Shown here piece after piece: positions 25,749 through 34,902 of a stretch of 55,155 bases of DNA. Both the position numbers and the translations under genes were made by a program. A model generated the notes under the pieces. That model was not told where the DNA came from and did not search any database. It saw nothing but the letters and a program-made list of their open reading frames with translations. How positions within the stretch are numbered: the first letter of the stretch is position 1; each line of letters begins with the position of its first letter. The stretch is from Candidatus Zixiibacteriota bacterium (GTDB taxonomy: Bacteria; Zixibacteria; MSB-5A5; JAABVY01; JAHJOQ01): the NCBI GenBank assembly GCA_018820315.1, contig JAHJOQ010000098.1, forward strand, positions 1-55,155, in the 5' to 3' direction.

Positions 25749-27175
25749 TTTAGATTCATCGAGAGTATCTTGATATCGGTGTAATCTTCGATAGAATAGC
25801 GGATGCCTTCGCGTCCCAAACCGGAATCCTTCATGCCACCGTACGGCTGATGATCTGCGCGATATGTCGGGACATCATTGATCACAACACCGCCCGCCTC
25901 GATTGTCTCGAACGCATACCAGATGTCTTTCATTCGGTTTGTGAACACACCCGCCTGCAATCCGAAATCTGAATCGTTGATCTGTGCGACGGCTTCTTTG
26001 AAGTCTGTATACTTGAGGACCGATACCAACGGCGCGAAGACCTCCTGCGCGCAGACTTTCATATCTGGCTTCACATCAGCAAGGATCGTCGGCTGCACAT
26101 GCCCGCCAAGACGCTTGCCACCGGCTACAATTTTAGCGCCATGGCTCACAGCCTCTGCAATCCAATTCTCAATCCGGATCGCCTCTTTCTCTTCGACTAC
26201 CGGTCCGATATCGACACTTGGATCGAGCGGATCACCGACTCTAAGCTCGTTAACTTTCTCTGTGAACAGGCTGATGAACCTGTCATAGATGCTCTCGTGC
26301 AAATAGACTCTCTGCACCGAAATGCAGCTCTGCCCCGATGCGGCAAAGCCGCCGAAGATCATTCGGCTGACCGCGTACTCGACATCGGCATCATCGGCTA
26401 CGATCGCGCCGGCGTTGCCGCCGAGTTCGAGCACTACACGTTTCTTGCCTGACTTCTCTTTAATCATCCAACCGACCAACGGTGATCCGGTGAATGTGAT
26501 CACTTTGACTCGCGGATCCCGGAGCAGCGGGGCTGTATCTCTTGACGATGCCGGGAGTATCGATACGACGCCTTTCGGCAAATCTGTCTGATCGATAATC
26601 TCAGCGAGTTTGAGAGCAACAATCGGTGTTTTGGATGCGGGCTTGAGGACGATCGTATTCCCGGATGCCAGTGCCGGGCCGATCTTGTGTGCGACGAGGT
26701 TAAGTGGGAAGTTAAACGGCGATATTCCGGCGACGACTCCCATAGGGAAGCGCCTCACCACGCCCCAGCGCCCCTCGGAACCTGCCTGCCAATCCATAGA
26801 GATCAGCTCGCCTCCGAGTCTCTTCGCTTCTTCAGCAGATATCGCAAAGACTGAGACTGCCCGATTAACCTCACCGAGTGAATCTTTGATCGACTTGCCC
26901 ATCTCGCGTGTGATTGTCTCGGCAAACTCGTCTTTGCGCTTCTCGATTTCGGAGGAAATGAACTGCAGCGCATCAGCTCTTTTGTAACTCGGAAAAGACC
27001 GGTATGCATGAAAAGCCTCATTCGCTTTCTCAATTGCAGTCGTGAAGTCATCAGGAGATGCGGCGGCGACAGTCCCGACAAGAGACTTGTCGAAGGGATT
27101 GATTACATCAATCGTCTGATTTGAATCCTTCCATTCTCCGGCGAGGTAGAGTCTGTGTTTCTGGGCCATCATCAA
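25745..27175 (-). CDS. NAD(P)-dependent aldehyde dehydrogenase (semialdehyde/lactaldehyde type)
   Basis: This 476-residue ALDH oxidises an aldehyde to an acid with NAD(P). Visible blocks are the cofactor lysine region LKPASKTP, the active-site Glu in LELGGN, the nucleophile Cys in SGQSCISVQR, and the C-terminal PYGGMKDSGLGREG. The VPTYRADHQPYGG end resembles the ALDH21/lactaldehyde and non-phosphorylating GAPDH branch rather than classical GabD. Given the class III aminotransferase and sucCD upstream on the same strand, succinic semialdehyde is a reasonable substrate, but the intervening island and the family branch keep it uncertain. Confidence 0.88.
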   Translation of the reverse strand: MMMAQKHRLYLAGEWKDSNQTIDVINPFDKSLVGTVAAASPDDFTTAIEKANEAFHAYRSFPSYKRADALQFISSEIEKRKDEFAETITREMGKSIKDSLGEVNRAVSVFAISAEEAKRLGGELISMDWQAGSEGRWGVVRRFPMGVVAGISPFNFPLNLVAHKIGPALASGNTIVLKPASKTPIVALKLAEIIDQTDLPKGVVSILPASSRDTAPLLRDPRVKVITFTGSPLVGWMIKEKSGKKRVVLELGGNAGAIVADDADVEYAVSRMIFGGFAASGQSCISVQRVYLHESIYDRFISLFTEKVNELRVGDPLDPSVDIGPVVEEKEAIRIENWIAEAVSHGAKIVAGGKRLGGHVQPTILADVKPDMKVCAQEVFAPLVSVLKYTDFKEAVAQINDSDFGLQAGVFTNRMKDIWYAFETIEAGGVVINDVPTYRADHQPYGGMKDSGLGREGIRYSIEDYTDIKILSMNLK

Positions 27176-27193
27176 GCTCCCTTCCAGCTATCT

Positions 27194-29002
27194 TTATGAT
27201 TTGAGCATTCTCTCCTGCTCATGCATATACATAATCAGAGTCCCAATATTCATCAGTTGCATCTTGTTCAAACGTCCCGCCAGCAGTTTTGTCAAAACGG
27301 ATGAATTGAGTTGCTCATTGACTAATTGCGACTCGCTCGCCAGCCGAACCAGTGCATCGACAAGCTGCTCGTCCTTGTATGTGCCGTAGGCCCCTCTGAC
27401 GAGCAGCCGTCTGCCGATTTTCCGTATCACAGGTTTGGAGCTCATCCAGAGCCTCATCTGAGGAACGATTCTGGCCCAAACCGAAGTTATGGGAACCTTA
27501 AGGTCGGCGTATTTAATTTTCTCGCTGCCCGGTTTGAGTGCAGCGAGGAAGCACTTAATCAGACCGAATCGCTTCTTATAATGATCCGGGATGTTCATCA
27601 GCGTGAGGAATACCGGTAACGAGTAGAACTGCGACGCTGTCCAGAATCCGATACGGTTGCGATCCTGACCTTCCATGAAATACCGGTTCTCGCGGTCGAG
27701 CAGCATGAATCTTGCAAACTTCAGATCGTAGTCTTCCTCCGGGAACGAATCAAATGTCTCAATCGAGGCCGTGTACAAATCTGCCGGTGCGATGCCGAAC
27801 AGTTCGGCACAAATATCGATGTCGAGAATTCTCGGCGCGATCATGGTCAGGTTCAACATGTCATTGATATTGGAGAATGCCTGCTCAGGAAGACGGGAAG
27901 TCTTGACAGCCTCTCCGCCATCTCCGGTGTAGTAGGTTAAACGTCTGCCGAATTTCTCTCTGACTATTTCGTATAGTTCGAGCGATCCTGCCATCGCAAT
28001 GCTGTTTATTCCATCTTTTGCCAGGCTGAATTCCAGCATCCGATCAATTGTAGGATTGTGCACTTTGAATGTGATGTGATTGGTCCGCATGAACTCGGCG
28101 ACTTCGGCCGCCACAGTTACGTCGTACCTGTTTGCTTCGTCAAAATCGAGAGATGTGACTGTGTGTATATTGTCAGCCACAGCAGCCAGACCAGCCAGAA
28201 CACACCTCGAGTCCATTCCTCCACTCAGACCGACGACTGTCTTGTCTCCTTTGCGCCACTCCACACGGCGAGTTGTCGCCTCCCTAAATCTGTCTGCTAG
28301 TTTCCCGGCAGTCTCTGCGACCGGAGTAGATGCTTGACTGCGAGCCATTCTCCATTGCCAGTAAGTCAATATTCGCGGAGCGTTGTCGCCCGGCTTGAAA
28401 CGGAGGGCGGTCCCAGGGAGAAGCCTGCTGATGTTTGCATTATGCGTTCTCGAATGCAAGGGGAATCCATAAATGAGCTGTTCAGCGGCGCCTATCGGAT
28501 CGATCAGAAGCCTGCCAGTTACACTGACAATGAACTTATGTTCTCTGCCGACCATCAATTGGCCTTTTTCAAAGCAATGGAACAATGGTAGCTGACTGAG
28601 AGCATCGGGTAGTATCGCGACTTCGCCGGTACGTTTCGAGATCACCACTATCACAAATGGACCGTCTCGTTCCATCAGCCACCGGGAAATTCGGCCATCA
28701 TCGATCTCGGAATCACCGTCGTCGCACCATCGGGCTACAAGCTCGAGTTCGCTATTCAGATCGCGTTCAGCGAGATCGTATATGGCTCCCTCAACCAGCA
28801 CGATGTGGTTGGTCAGATCAAGGACCGATCGCGGATACTCGGGGTATGCTGTGAAGCCAAGGAAAGCGCTGTTCGAATTGTATATCGTCTCTGCCAGATA
28901 GTCTGCGTCGTGACACATGCCAGCAATCGCTTTTCGGCAGGCCGCAAGTTCGGTATCACGAATTTTGGGGGATACTAACAGGCTTAGGCCGGGCAACTGC
29001 AT
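27194..29002 (-). CDS. asparagine-synthase-like protein without the glutaminase cysteine
   Basis: This 602-residue protein has the AsnB two-domain layout. The N-terminal 200 residues resemble the Ntn-hydrolase glutaminase domain, but the start reads MQLPGL, so the essential N-terminal cysteine is missing. The ATP-pyrophosphatase domain has its loop as VVGLSGGMDSRCVLAGL near residue 255 and TGDGGEAVKT near residue 360. Relatives with an inactive glutaminase include beta-lactam synthetase and lasso-peptide cyclases, plus unclassified polysaccharide-linked forms. No precursor peptide or partner protease is nearby. It lies 18 bases upstream of the ALDH gene on the same strand. Confidence 0.82.
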   Translation of the reverse strand: MQLPGLSLLVSPKIRDTELAACRKAIAGMCHDADYLAETIYNSNSAFLGFTAYPEYPRSVLDLTNHIVLVEGAIYDLAERDLNSELELVARWCDDGDSEIDDGRISRWLMERDGPFVIVVISKRTGEVAILPDALSQLPLFHCFEKGQLMVGREHKFIVSVTGRLLIDPIGAAEQLIYGFPLHSRTHNANISRLLPGTALRFKPGDNAPRILTYWQWRMARSQASTPVAETAGKLADRFREATTRRVEWRKGDKTVVGLSGGMDSRCVLAGLAAVADNIHTVTSLDFDEANRYDVTVAAEVAEFMRTNHITFKVHNPTIDRMLEFSLAKDGINSIAMAGSLELYEIVREKFGRRLTYYTGDGGEAVKTSRLPEQAFSNINDMLNLTMIAPRILDIDICAELFGIAPADLYTASIETFDSFPEEDYDLKFARFMLLDRENRYFMEGQDRNRIGFWTASQFYSLPVFLTLMNIPDHYKKRFGLIKCFLAALKPGSEKIKYADLKVPITSVWARIVPQMRLWMSSKPVIRKIGRRLLVRGAYGTYKDEQLVDALVRLASESQLVNEQLNSSVLTKLLAGRLNKMQLMNIGTLIMYMHEQERMLKS

Positions 29003-29130
29003 ACTCCTCAGTTTTATTCACAGCGAACAGCGGCCTCAAATGTAGAACGGACTGTATCGGTTTGCAAGGGAAATGTGACCCTTTTGCGACTCGGTTCTGC
29101 TCTCAGAAGATAGACTGACACGAAAATATT

Positions 29131-29484
29131 TTAGTTAGCAAGCAGCTCTCTGATTTTCGACTTTAGCTCGCTGATATCCCCTGATTTGATAAGATAGGCA
29201 TCAGCTGCCCATGAACTGAAGTCGTGCTTGTAATGATTGTAAGCCGTGTTGAGAATCACAGGTCTTTCTCTGTTCTGATACTTCAGATCACTGAGCACTC
29301 GCAGGCCTTCTTCCTCGCCAAGTTTTAGGTCGAGCACGACCAGATCCGGCTGAAACTCCTCGGATACTCTCAGCGCCGCTTCCCCTGATTCAGCTGTGGC
29401 GACGCTGTACCCTTCCTCCTCGAGTTCCATCCTGTACAGCTCGAGAAGGTTCTTCTCATCTTCAACTATGAGTACTTTTCCCAT
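29131..29484 (-). CDS. single-domain response regulator
   Basis: This 117-residue CheY-like receiver has the acidic pocket in VLIVEDEKN, the phospho-acceptor Asp in DLVVLDLKLGEE near residue 52, the Thr switch in VILNTA and the conserved Lys in AYLIKSGD. It has no DNA-binding or enzymatic output domain. I start it at ATG 29484, six bases after AGAGG; an earlier in-frame ATG at 29502 is less likely. It lies 26 bases downstream of the histidine kinase, forming a two-component pair. The output is either protein-protein contact or a phosphorelay. Confidence 0.92.
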   Translation of the reverse strand: MGKVLIVEDEKNLLELYRMELEEEGYSVATAESGEAALRVSEEFQPDLVVLDLKLGEEEGLRVLSDLKYQNRERPVILNTAYNHYKHDFSSWAADAYLIKSGDISELKSKIRELLAN

Positions 29485-29510
29485 CGCTTTCCTCTTCTCC
29501 ATAAGTGTCC

Positions 29511-31148
29511 CTACACCTCTTTAACATGCCGATTGGTCGGCAAGTTCACTGTGAATGAAGATCCTTCTCCAAGTGTCGATGAAACTTCAACGAAGCCCCC
29601 ATGGTCGGCGACTATTCGCTTTGAGACAGGAAGGCCGAGACCCGCTCCAGAGCTCCGAGTGGTAAAAAACGGCTTGAATAGATTGTCAATCGTTTCCTGT
29701 GACATACCGCATCCTGTATCTGTTACCCTGAACCATTCCCAGCCTCCATTTGTACCTGTGGAGACTGTTAGAGTTCCACCATCGGGCATGGCCTGTGTAG
29801 CATTTTCAATAAGATTGAACACTACCTGTTTAAGCCTGTCCCGGTCGGCTTTGACTGTTGAGGTTGCGCTTGTCAGCTCGATGTGCACCTCGATATTGGC
29901 AAACGACAATTTATCCGCCAAAATCTCAAGAGTCTCCGATATTAGCTCGTTTAGATCGAGGACAGTAAGATTTAGCTTACGTTTCTTGGAATAATCAAGA
30001 ATCCCGACCGTTATCCCTTCTAACCGAGTGATTTCACTCACGATCACATTCAGATCCTGGGTGATGTCGTCACCGCGCCCGTGTGACCGGAGTGCTCGCC
30101 TGCCGTATCCGCCAATAGTCGCAAGCGGGGTCTTTAGTTCGTGGGCGATTGTTGTCGCAAGCCTGCCTGCCTCAACGAGACGCTCCGTTTGGATCAGATA
30201 TTCCTGGTTATTGTGCAGGAGAGCATGCACATGCTCAAGCTCCGCGATGCGCAATTCGAGCTGATTATGCAGTATCAGATTGTCGATCTTGGATGCCGCG
30301 AGGTAGGAAAGCGTTTCCAGCATGGCTATCTCATCGTCTGTAATACTTCCGGAAGTGATTGGATTGTCAACGATCAGCACTCCAAGCGCGCTCTCTTTAC
30401 AGATGATAGGCACGATTGCACAGGCACGCCCTCCGAAGATAGCGAGCAAATTGCGATCTGTGATATGCTCCGCAGTGGCATGTTCGACTTTGAAAGACTT
30501 TCTCTTGATGAGCGCCTCCGGGAGCAGGCCGAACTCGGAAGTCATGGGAACGTAGATATTCTTGACAATCTCTGTCAAATCGTTGTCCGGAAGCTCCGGT
30601 TTGTCCAGAATTCTCTGCATCATATCGGAGAATGTGAGCCGGGATTCATGGATGAACCCCCATGTTGTTCTGTACTTTCCGAGATCGACATGCCCGAAGC
30701 CGAGCTGACCCTCAAGTGCGCGTCGCGGCTGATTGACCAGAAAGACAACTGCTCTATTGAAGCCGAAAGCCTCACCTGCAGTAACCGCCGTCAGAAACAC
30801 CTTCAGGCAGTCCTTGAGATTCAAGGCTTTGAGGAGAAATTCAGCCACAGTTTCCAGAACGGTTAATTCCGCGATTCTCCTGCTGAGATTCTCAGCCGAG
30901 CTCGATAGTTCAGAATTGTATTTGGCGAGCATCGAGATCAGTTTGCCGACAGCCTCCTGTATGAGTCGGTCAGAACTTCGCCGCCCTGCAGATCGATTTA
31001 TCGCCTTGTGAAAATCATCGCACTTCAGGCAGTTGTCGATCATCTCTTTCCGCAGATGAATCTCTTCTATCGGTTTCCCGCTGAGCGCAATATCAATCCA
31101 GCAATCAGGACTCTCCGAAGAGCTTGTTTTGCAAATCCGGTCAGCCAC
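29511..31148 (-). CDS. GAF-domain sensor histidine kinase
   Basis: This 545-residue soluble kinase has no transmembrane segment. The first 45 residues hold four cysteines (Cys6, Cys16, Cys40, Cys43, the last two as CLKC) that could bind a metal or cofactor. A GAF domain spans roughly residues 105-300, followed by a helical linker. The HisKA box is TIAHELKTPLATIGGYG near residue 345, and the ATPase domain shows ENATQAMPDGG, DTGCGMSQE and GAGLGLPVSKRIV. The phosphoryl partner is the receiver gene directly after it. The signal is unknown; a cytoplasmic redox or ligand cue would fit the cysteines and GAF. Confidence 0.92.
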   Translation of the reverse strand: MADRICKTSSSESPDCWIDIALSGKPIEEIHLRKEMIDNCLKCDDFHKAINRSAGRRSSDRLIQEAVGKLISMLAKYNSELSSSAENLSRRIAELTVLETVAEFLLKALNLKDCLKVFLTAVTAGEAFGFNRAVVFLVNQPRRALEGQLGFGHVDLGKYRTTWGFIHESRLTFSDMMQRILDKPELPDNDLTEIVKNIYVPMTSEFGLLPEALIKRKSFKVEHATAEHITDRNLLAIFGGRACAIVPIICKESALGVLIVDNPITSGSITDDEIAMLETLSYLAASKIDNLILHNQLELRIAELEHVHALLHNNQEYLIQTERLVEAGRLATTIAHELKTPLATIGGYGRRALRSHGRGDDITQDLNVIVSEITRLEGITVGILDYSKKRKLNLTVLDLNELISETLEILADKLSFANIEVHIELTSATSTVKADRDRLKQVVFNLIENATQAMPDGGTLTVSTGTNGGWEWFRVTDTGCGMSQETIDNLFKPFFTTRSSGAGLGLPVSKRIVADHGGFVEVSSTLGEGSSFTVNLPTNRHVKEV

Positions 31149-31244
31149 TATGTATGCCTCCTGCGGGTTATCTAACTCAGCTGCGGCAAATGGTCAATTA
31201 AAATACGAGTTGACATCCGATTCTATTCGCCGTTTTTTCAGGGA

Positions 31245-32111
31245 ATGAAACTCGATATCTCGCAGATGGATCATATTATCGAACTCGCCCTCCGTGAGGA
31301 TATCGGCAGCGGCGACATCACTACGCTGGCCTGTGTCGATCCTGCAGTACATGGTGAGGCTGAGATTGTGAGTTGGTCAGATGGTGTGCTGTCGGGGCAG
31401 GATATTGCCTCAGAGGTATTTTGCAGGGTCGATGACTCAGTCAAGTATACGTCGCTTGAGCGTGATGGTTCTGAAATCTCCGGCGGAACTGACATCGCAG
31501 TGATTGGAGGAAAGCTTGCTTCCATTCTCACTGCCGAAAGAATAGCGCTGAATTTCCTGATGCGCCTTTCCGGAATTGCGACTCTGACAAGGCGATATGT
31601 CGATGAAATCAGCGGCACACGGGCGAAGATTCTTGACACCCGCAAGACCACTCCCGGACTTCGGCAGGCAGAGAAATATGCCGTGCTGTGTGGCGGCGGA
31701 TCAAATCACCGTAAGGGCCTTAATGACATGGCGCTGATAAAGGACAATCATATCGAAGCGGCAGGGGGGCTCTCTATCGCTCTGAAAAGGACATTCGATT
31801 ATCTCGCCGATGCAGGAAGGGACATTCCTGTCGATGTCGAGGTCGCTACCGATGATGATCTCGAGCAGGCTCTGAGCGGGGGTGCGTCATGGATTATGCT
31901 GGACAATATGGACATCGGCAGGATCAGGGACGCCGTCAGTAAGATTCGAGAGAAGGATGATCGGATCAAGATCGAGGTCTCCGGCCGTGTGACATTGTCC
32001 GGCCTTCGAGAGATCGCCGAGTGTGGCGTCGACTACATTTCCGTCGGAGCACTGACTCATTCTGCACCTTCTCTCGACTTCTCACTCAACGTTAGCAAGA
32101 TCAGCAGGTGA
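31245..32111 (+). CDS. nadC: nicotinate-nucleotide pyrophosphorylase (carboxylating)
   Basis: NadC turns quinolinate and PRPP into nicotinate mononucleotide in de novo NAD synthesis. The 288-residue protein has the family blocks LREDIGSGDITT at the N-terminus, ILDTRKTTPGLR, GGGSNHRKGLNDM with the PRPP and quinolinate ligands, and the DNMD metal-site region and GAL turn near the end. ATG 31245 has only a weak ribosome binding site. It works in the same pathway as nadB at 8.6-10.2 kb. The birA-like gene follows after one base. Confidence 0.96.
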   Translation: MKLDISQMDHIIELALREDIGSGDITTLACVDPAVHGEAEIVSWSDGVLSGQDIASEVFCRVDDSVKYTSLERDGSEISGGTDIAVIGGKLASILTAERIALNFLMRLSGIATLTRRYVDEISGTRAKILDTRKTTPGLRQAEKYAVLCGGGSNHRKGLNDMALIKDNHIEAAGGLSIALKRTFDYLADAGRDIPVDVEVATDDDLEQALSGGASWIMLDNMDIGRIRDAVSKIREKDDRIKIEVSGRVTLSGLREIAECGVDYISVGALTHSAPSLDFSLNVSKISR

Positions 32112-32112
32112 T

Positions 32113-33099
32113 ATGGGAAGCCGTGTCGATGACATTGCCGTAGAACTCCTCGATCTTCTCAGAAATTCACCCGAGCGTTACTTCGTCGTACAGAAACTCG
32201 CAAACAAACTCTCTACTCATGGCAGATTCATAAATGAGGCTCTTCGCGGGCTCGCCGTCTGGGGTTACAAGTTCGATTTTGATGACAAGATGCGGGTCAA
32301 GTTCGTATCCGCGCCCGATTCGATCTTCCCCCATGAGATTCATCACTATCTGAAGACGAAGTTCATCGGCAGGAATATCATCTCGCATTTTTCCGTTCCC
32401 TCGACAAATTCGCTTGCGTTCAGCCTTGCCGACGAAGGTGCAGCCGAGGGTACTCTCGTGATCGCCGAGAAGCAGACATCCGGGCGCGGGCGGCTCGGCC
32501 GTAGTTGGCATTCTCCACAAAAGACCGGTCTCTGGTTTTCACTCATCCTGCGGCCTGATCTTCCGCCTGCAGGACTTCCTGGACTCTCTATTGTAACCGC
32601 TACTGCTTTGGCGGAGACAATCATATCCAGGCTCAAACTCCAAGCGAAAATCAAATGGCCGAATGACTGCCTCATCGATGGATTGAAAGTGGCGGGCATA
32701 CTCACGGAGCTCTCTGCCGAACTTGACAAAGCGAAATATGTGATCGTCGGCACCGGCATCAATGTCAATCAGACACTGAGAAATTTCCCGCCACATCTAA
32801 AGCACAAGGCGACATCTCTCAGACTCGAAACCGGCACCGAAGTCAACCGCATCGAGTTTCTCGCGGATTTTCTGCTTAATTTCGAGAAGATGTATCTTCA
32901 GTTCAAGAAAGATGGTCTGAAGCCGCTGCTGCCGAAGATCAAGAAACGTTCATCACTGCTGGGCAGACAGGTGCGTCTGAAACAGGGGAAGAAGACCATC
33001 ATTGCAAAAGCTATCGGCATTGGTATTGATGGCGCACTGATCGTCAAGCGCCGCAAAGAAACACTCCGCGTAACGGCGGGCGAAGTGACGGTGGTGTGA
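32113..33099 (+). CDS. birA: bifunctional biotin-protein ligase BirA (HTH + ligase)
   Basis: BirA activates biotin with ATP and attaches it to acetyl-CoA carboxylase; proteins with an N-terminal helix-turn-helix also repress biotin genes. Here residues 1-75 look like a winged helix (LLDLLRNSPERYFVVQKLANKL), followed by the ligase core with SGRGRLGRSWHSP, LWFSLILRP and KWPNDCLIDGLK, and a C-terminal SH3-like domain. Length (328) matches the two-function form, so repressor activity is plausible. It is coupled to nadC with a single-base gap. Confidence 0.93.
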   Translation: MGSRVDDIAVELLDLLRNSPERYFVVQKLANKLSTHGRFINEALRGLAVWGYKFDFDDKMRVKFVSAPDSIFPHEIHHYLKTKFIGRNIISHFSVPSTNSLAFSLADEGAAEGTLVIAEKQTSGRGRLGRSWHSPQKTGLWFSLILRPDLPPAGLPGLSIVTATALAETIISRLKLQAKIKWPNDCLIDGLKVAGILTELSAELDKAKYVIVGTGINVNQTLRNFPPHLKHKATSLRLETGTEVNRIEFLADFLLNFEKMYLQFKKDGLKPLLPKIKKRSSLLGRQVRLKQGKKTIIAKAIGIGIDGALIVKRRKETLRVTAGEVTVV

Positions 33100-33245
33100 G
33101 GACGATTCTGGCAGACGCTATTTAAATAACTTGGAATAAACAGGTGCCATTCGTTATAAGAGTAGTAGGCAGGTTGTTCTTCAGCAGTGTGGATGCAATT
33201 GCCGCTTTCCGCACAGGCTTGCCGGAACTTGAAAGGGAGGAACAG

Positions 33246-34751
33246 ATGAGACAGTTCATCATCACATTAATTCTTGTGATCTCTGTGGGTGCGCTTGCAT
33301 ACGCGGATGATTACATCCGCATCGACTCCGACTCGGTCGGAGCCGCTACAGCAGCCGATACGGTCTCTCAGGCATCCTGCGATCCGCCGGTAATCACGAA
33401 CAAGCCGCCAAACGATACACTTGTAGCGGACAATTGCAACGAGTTGACGTATCAGTTTGAAGCCGATCCGGGCGGCGTTGGCGGTAATGGCTCGGTTTAT
33501 TGGGACCTGTTTTGGGGATACGGTAATCTGGATAGCGCCAGTGGGCTTTACACATTCCAGGAGGATCAGGCTAACAACTATCCGATAATGATTCGCGTTG
33601 TAAATGACTGTTCTCCACCCAAGGCTGATACTTGCTTCTATACTGTCCGAGCTGAGACAGAGAAAGAGGTAGTGAAGAGGGTCAGAGACGGTTTACCGAC
33701 CCATCCGATCGATCGTGCCAGATACGTGTTCGGCCCCGCCGAGGCCGAAAGCGTTGGCGTTTGGATTGAAACTAACGGAAGTACAGCCGAGCTGGAGGCG
33801 ATGGGTATCAAGTTCCGACCTGCTGCTCGTCACAACGTCTACACTGCAGGACTTAGTATAGAAGAGTACTCAGAAATCAAGACCCTGAAATCCATTGTGC
33901 GGGTAACGCTGATGGGCACGCAAGACATCGCGTGGTCTACGGCTGCCATTCTCTCGCCAAAATCTCCGGACTTGGATACGAGTACTGCTTACTTCTTCGC
34001 CGATTCAGCAAAAGCACTGTATGGTACGGCTTGCCAGCCGCCGGTGATCACCAACAAGCCGCCGAACGACACACTGGTGGCAGATAATTGCAACGCACTG
34101 ACATATCAATTTCAAGCCGATCCGGGCGGCGTTGGCGGTAATGGCTCGGTCTACTGGGAGCTGATGGGGGGGGCCGGGTTCGGCGACATTGACAGCCTCA
34201 CCGGGCTTTATACATTCCAAGCGGATCAGATGTTCAACTACCAAATGCAAATACAGGTAGTTAATAACTGTTCCCCAGCCAAGGCGGACACTTGCTTTTT
34301 CATCGTCCGTGCAGAGACGGAGAAGGAGGTAGTCAAGAAGGAGCGCGATGGACTGCCAACCCAGCCGTGGGAGCGCGCGAGATATGTTTTCGGACCAGCT
34401 GAGGCGGAAAGCGTTGGCGTTTGGATAGAAACGAACGGCTCGACCGCCGAGTTAGAGGCGATTGGTATCAAACTTGGAAGTCCCCGCCGTTCCAATTTGT
34501 ATACAGCGACTCTCAGCGTCAAGGAGTACATTGAGGTCAAGAAACTGAAGTCCGTAATTAAGATCTCACTGATGCAGCGAGGGGGCGGTGTTCAATGGTC
34601 ACTCGACATTCAACCATTACCGCTTTCGCCCGACTTGGACACCAGCACAGCATATTTCTTCGCCGATTCTGCGAGGGCGCTGTATGGGGTGGACAGTGCA
34701 CTTACTGCCATACGCCGCAAGAAACTACTTCACCTCTCGAATGATGAATGA
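33246..34751 (+). CDS. secreted protein with two 218-residue tandem repeats
   Basis: The start is ATG 33246, five bases after GGAGG. A signal peptide follows (IITLILVISVGALAYA, cleavage before DDY), so the protein is exported. Two long repeats of about 218 residues begin with CDPPVITNKPPNDT (33378) and CQPPVITNKPPNDT (34032), exactly 654 bases apart. Each has an Ig-like half (YQFEADPGG, then GSVYW and a CSPPKADTCF pair with conserved cysteines) and a second half with FGPAEAESVGVWIETNGS and an alternating hydrophobic strand pattern reminiscent of subtilase propeptide or I9-like domains. No catalytic triad is seen. The protein is 501 residues long and probably surface- or periplasm-located. Function is unknown. 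Confidence 0.85.
   Translation: MRQFIITLILVISVGALAYADDYIRIDSDSVGAATAADTVSQASCDPPVITNKPPNDTLVADNCNELTYQFEADPGGVGGNGSVYWDLFWGYGNLDSASGLYTFQEDQANNYPIMIRVVNDCSPPKADTCFYTVRAETEKEVVKRVRDGLPTHPIDRARYVFGPAEAESVGVWIETNGSTAELEAMGIKFRPAARHNVYTAGLSIEEYSEIKTLKSIVRVTLMGTQDIAWSTAAILSPKSPDLDTSTAYFFADSAKALYGTACQPPVITNKPPNDTLVADNCNALTYQFQADPGGVGGNGSVYWELMGGAGFGDIDSLTGLYTFQADQMFNYQMQIQVVNNCSPAKADTCFFIVRAETEKEVVKKERDGLPTQPWERARYVFGPAEAESVGVWIETNGSTAELEAIGIKLGSPRRSNLYTATLSVKEYIEVKKLKSVIKISLMQRGGGVQWSLDIQPLPLSPDLDTSTAYFFADSARALYGVDSALTAIRRKKLLHLSNDE
33378..34751 (+). repeat. intragenic tandem duplication, 654-bp period
   Basis: The nucleotide blocks starting at 33378 and 34032 encode parallel copies with matching start, middle and end motifs. 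Many differences are synonymous or conservative, so the duplication is established, not a fresh assembly artefact. The second copy ends near the stop at 34749-34751. Confidence 0.85.
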
Positions 34752-34813
34752 CACCGGTAGATGCATTGTCCTCAGATTTCGAGCACGTTTGGACTTCACC
34801 CTGCCTCTTTTCA

Positions 34814-34835
34814 CGCCTTCTTCAACAAGGCGTTT
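34814..34835 (+). terminator. probable terminator after the repeat protein
   Basis: CGCCTT (34814-34819) and AAGGCG (34827-34832) form a six-pair stem with a seven-base loop, followed by TTTCCTTT. The T run is interrupted, so the call is moderate. Confidence 0.5.
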
Positions 34836-34902
34836 CCTTTGAAACTTGAAACGTCTGCAGCCGTTATCACAGGGGAGAAGTAGATAAAAGAGAGGAAAAG
34901 AC

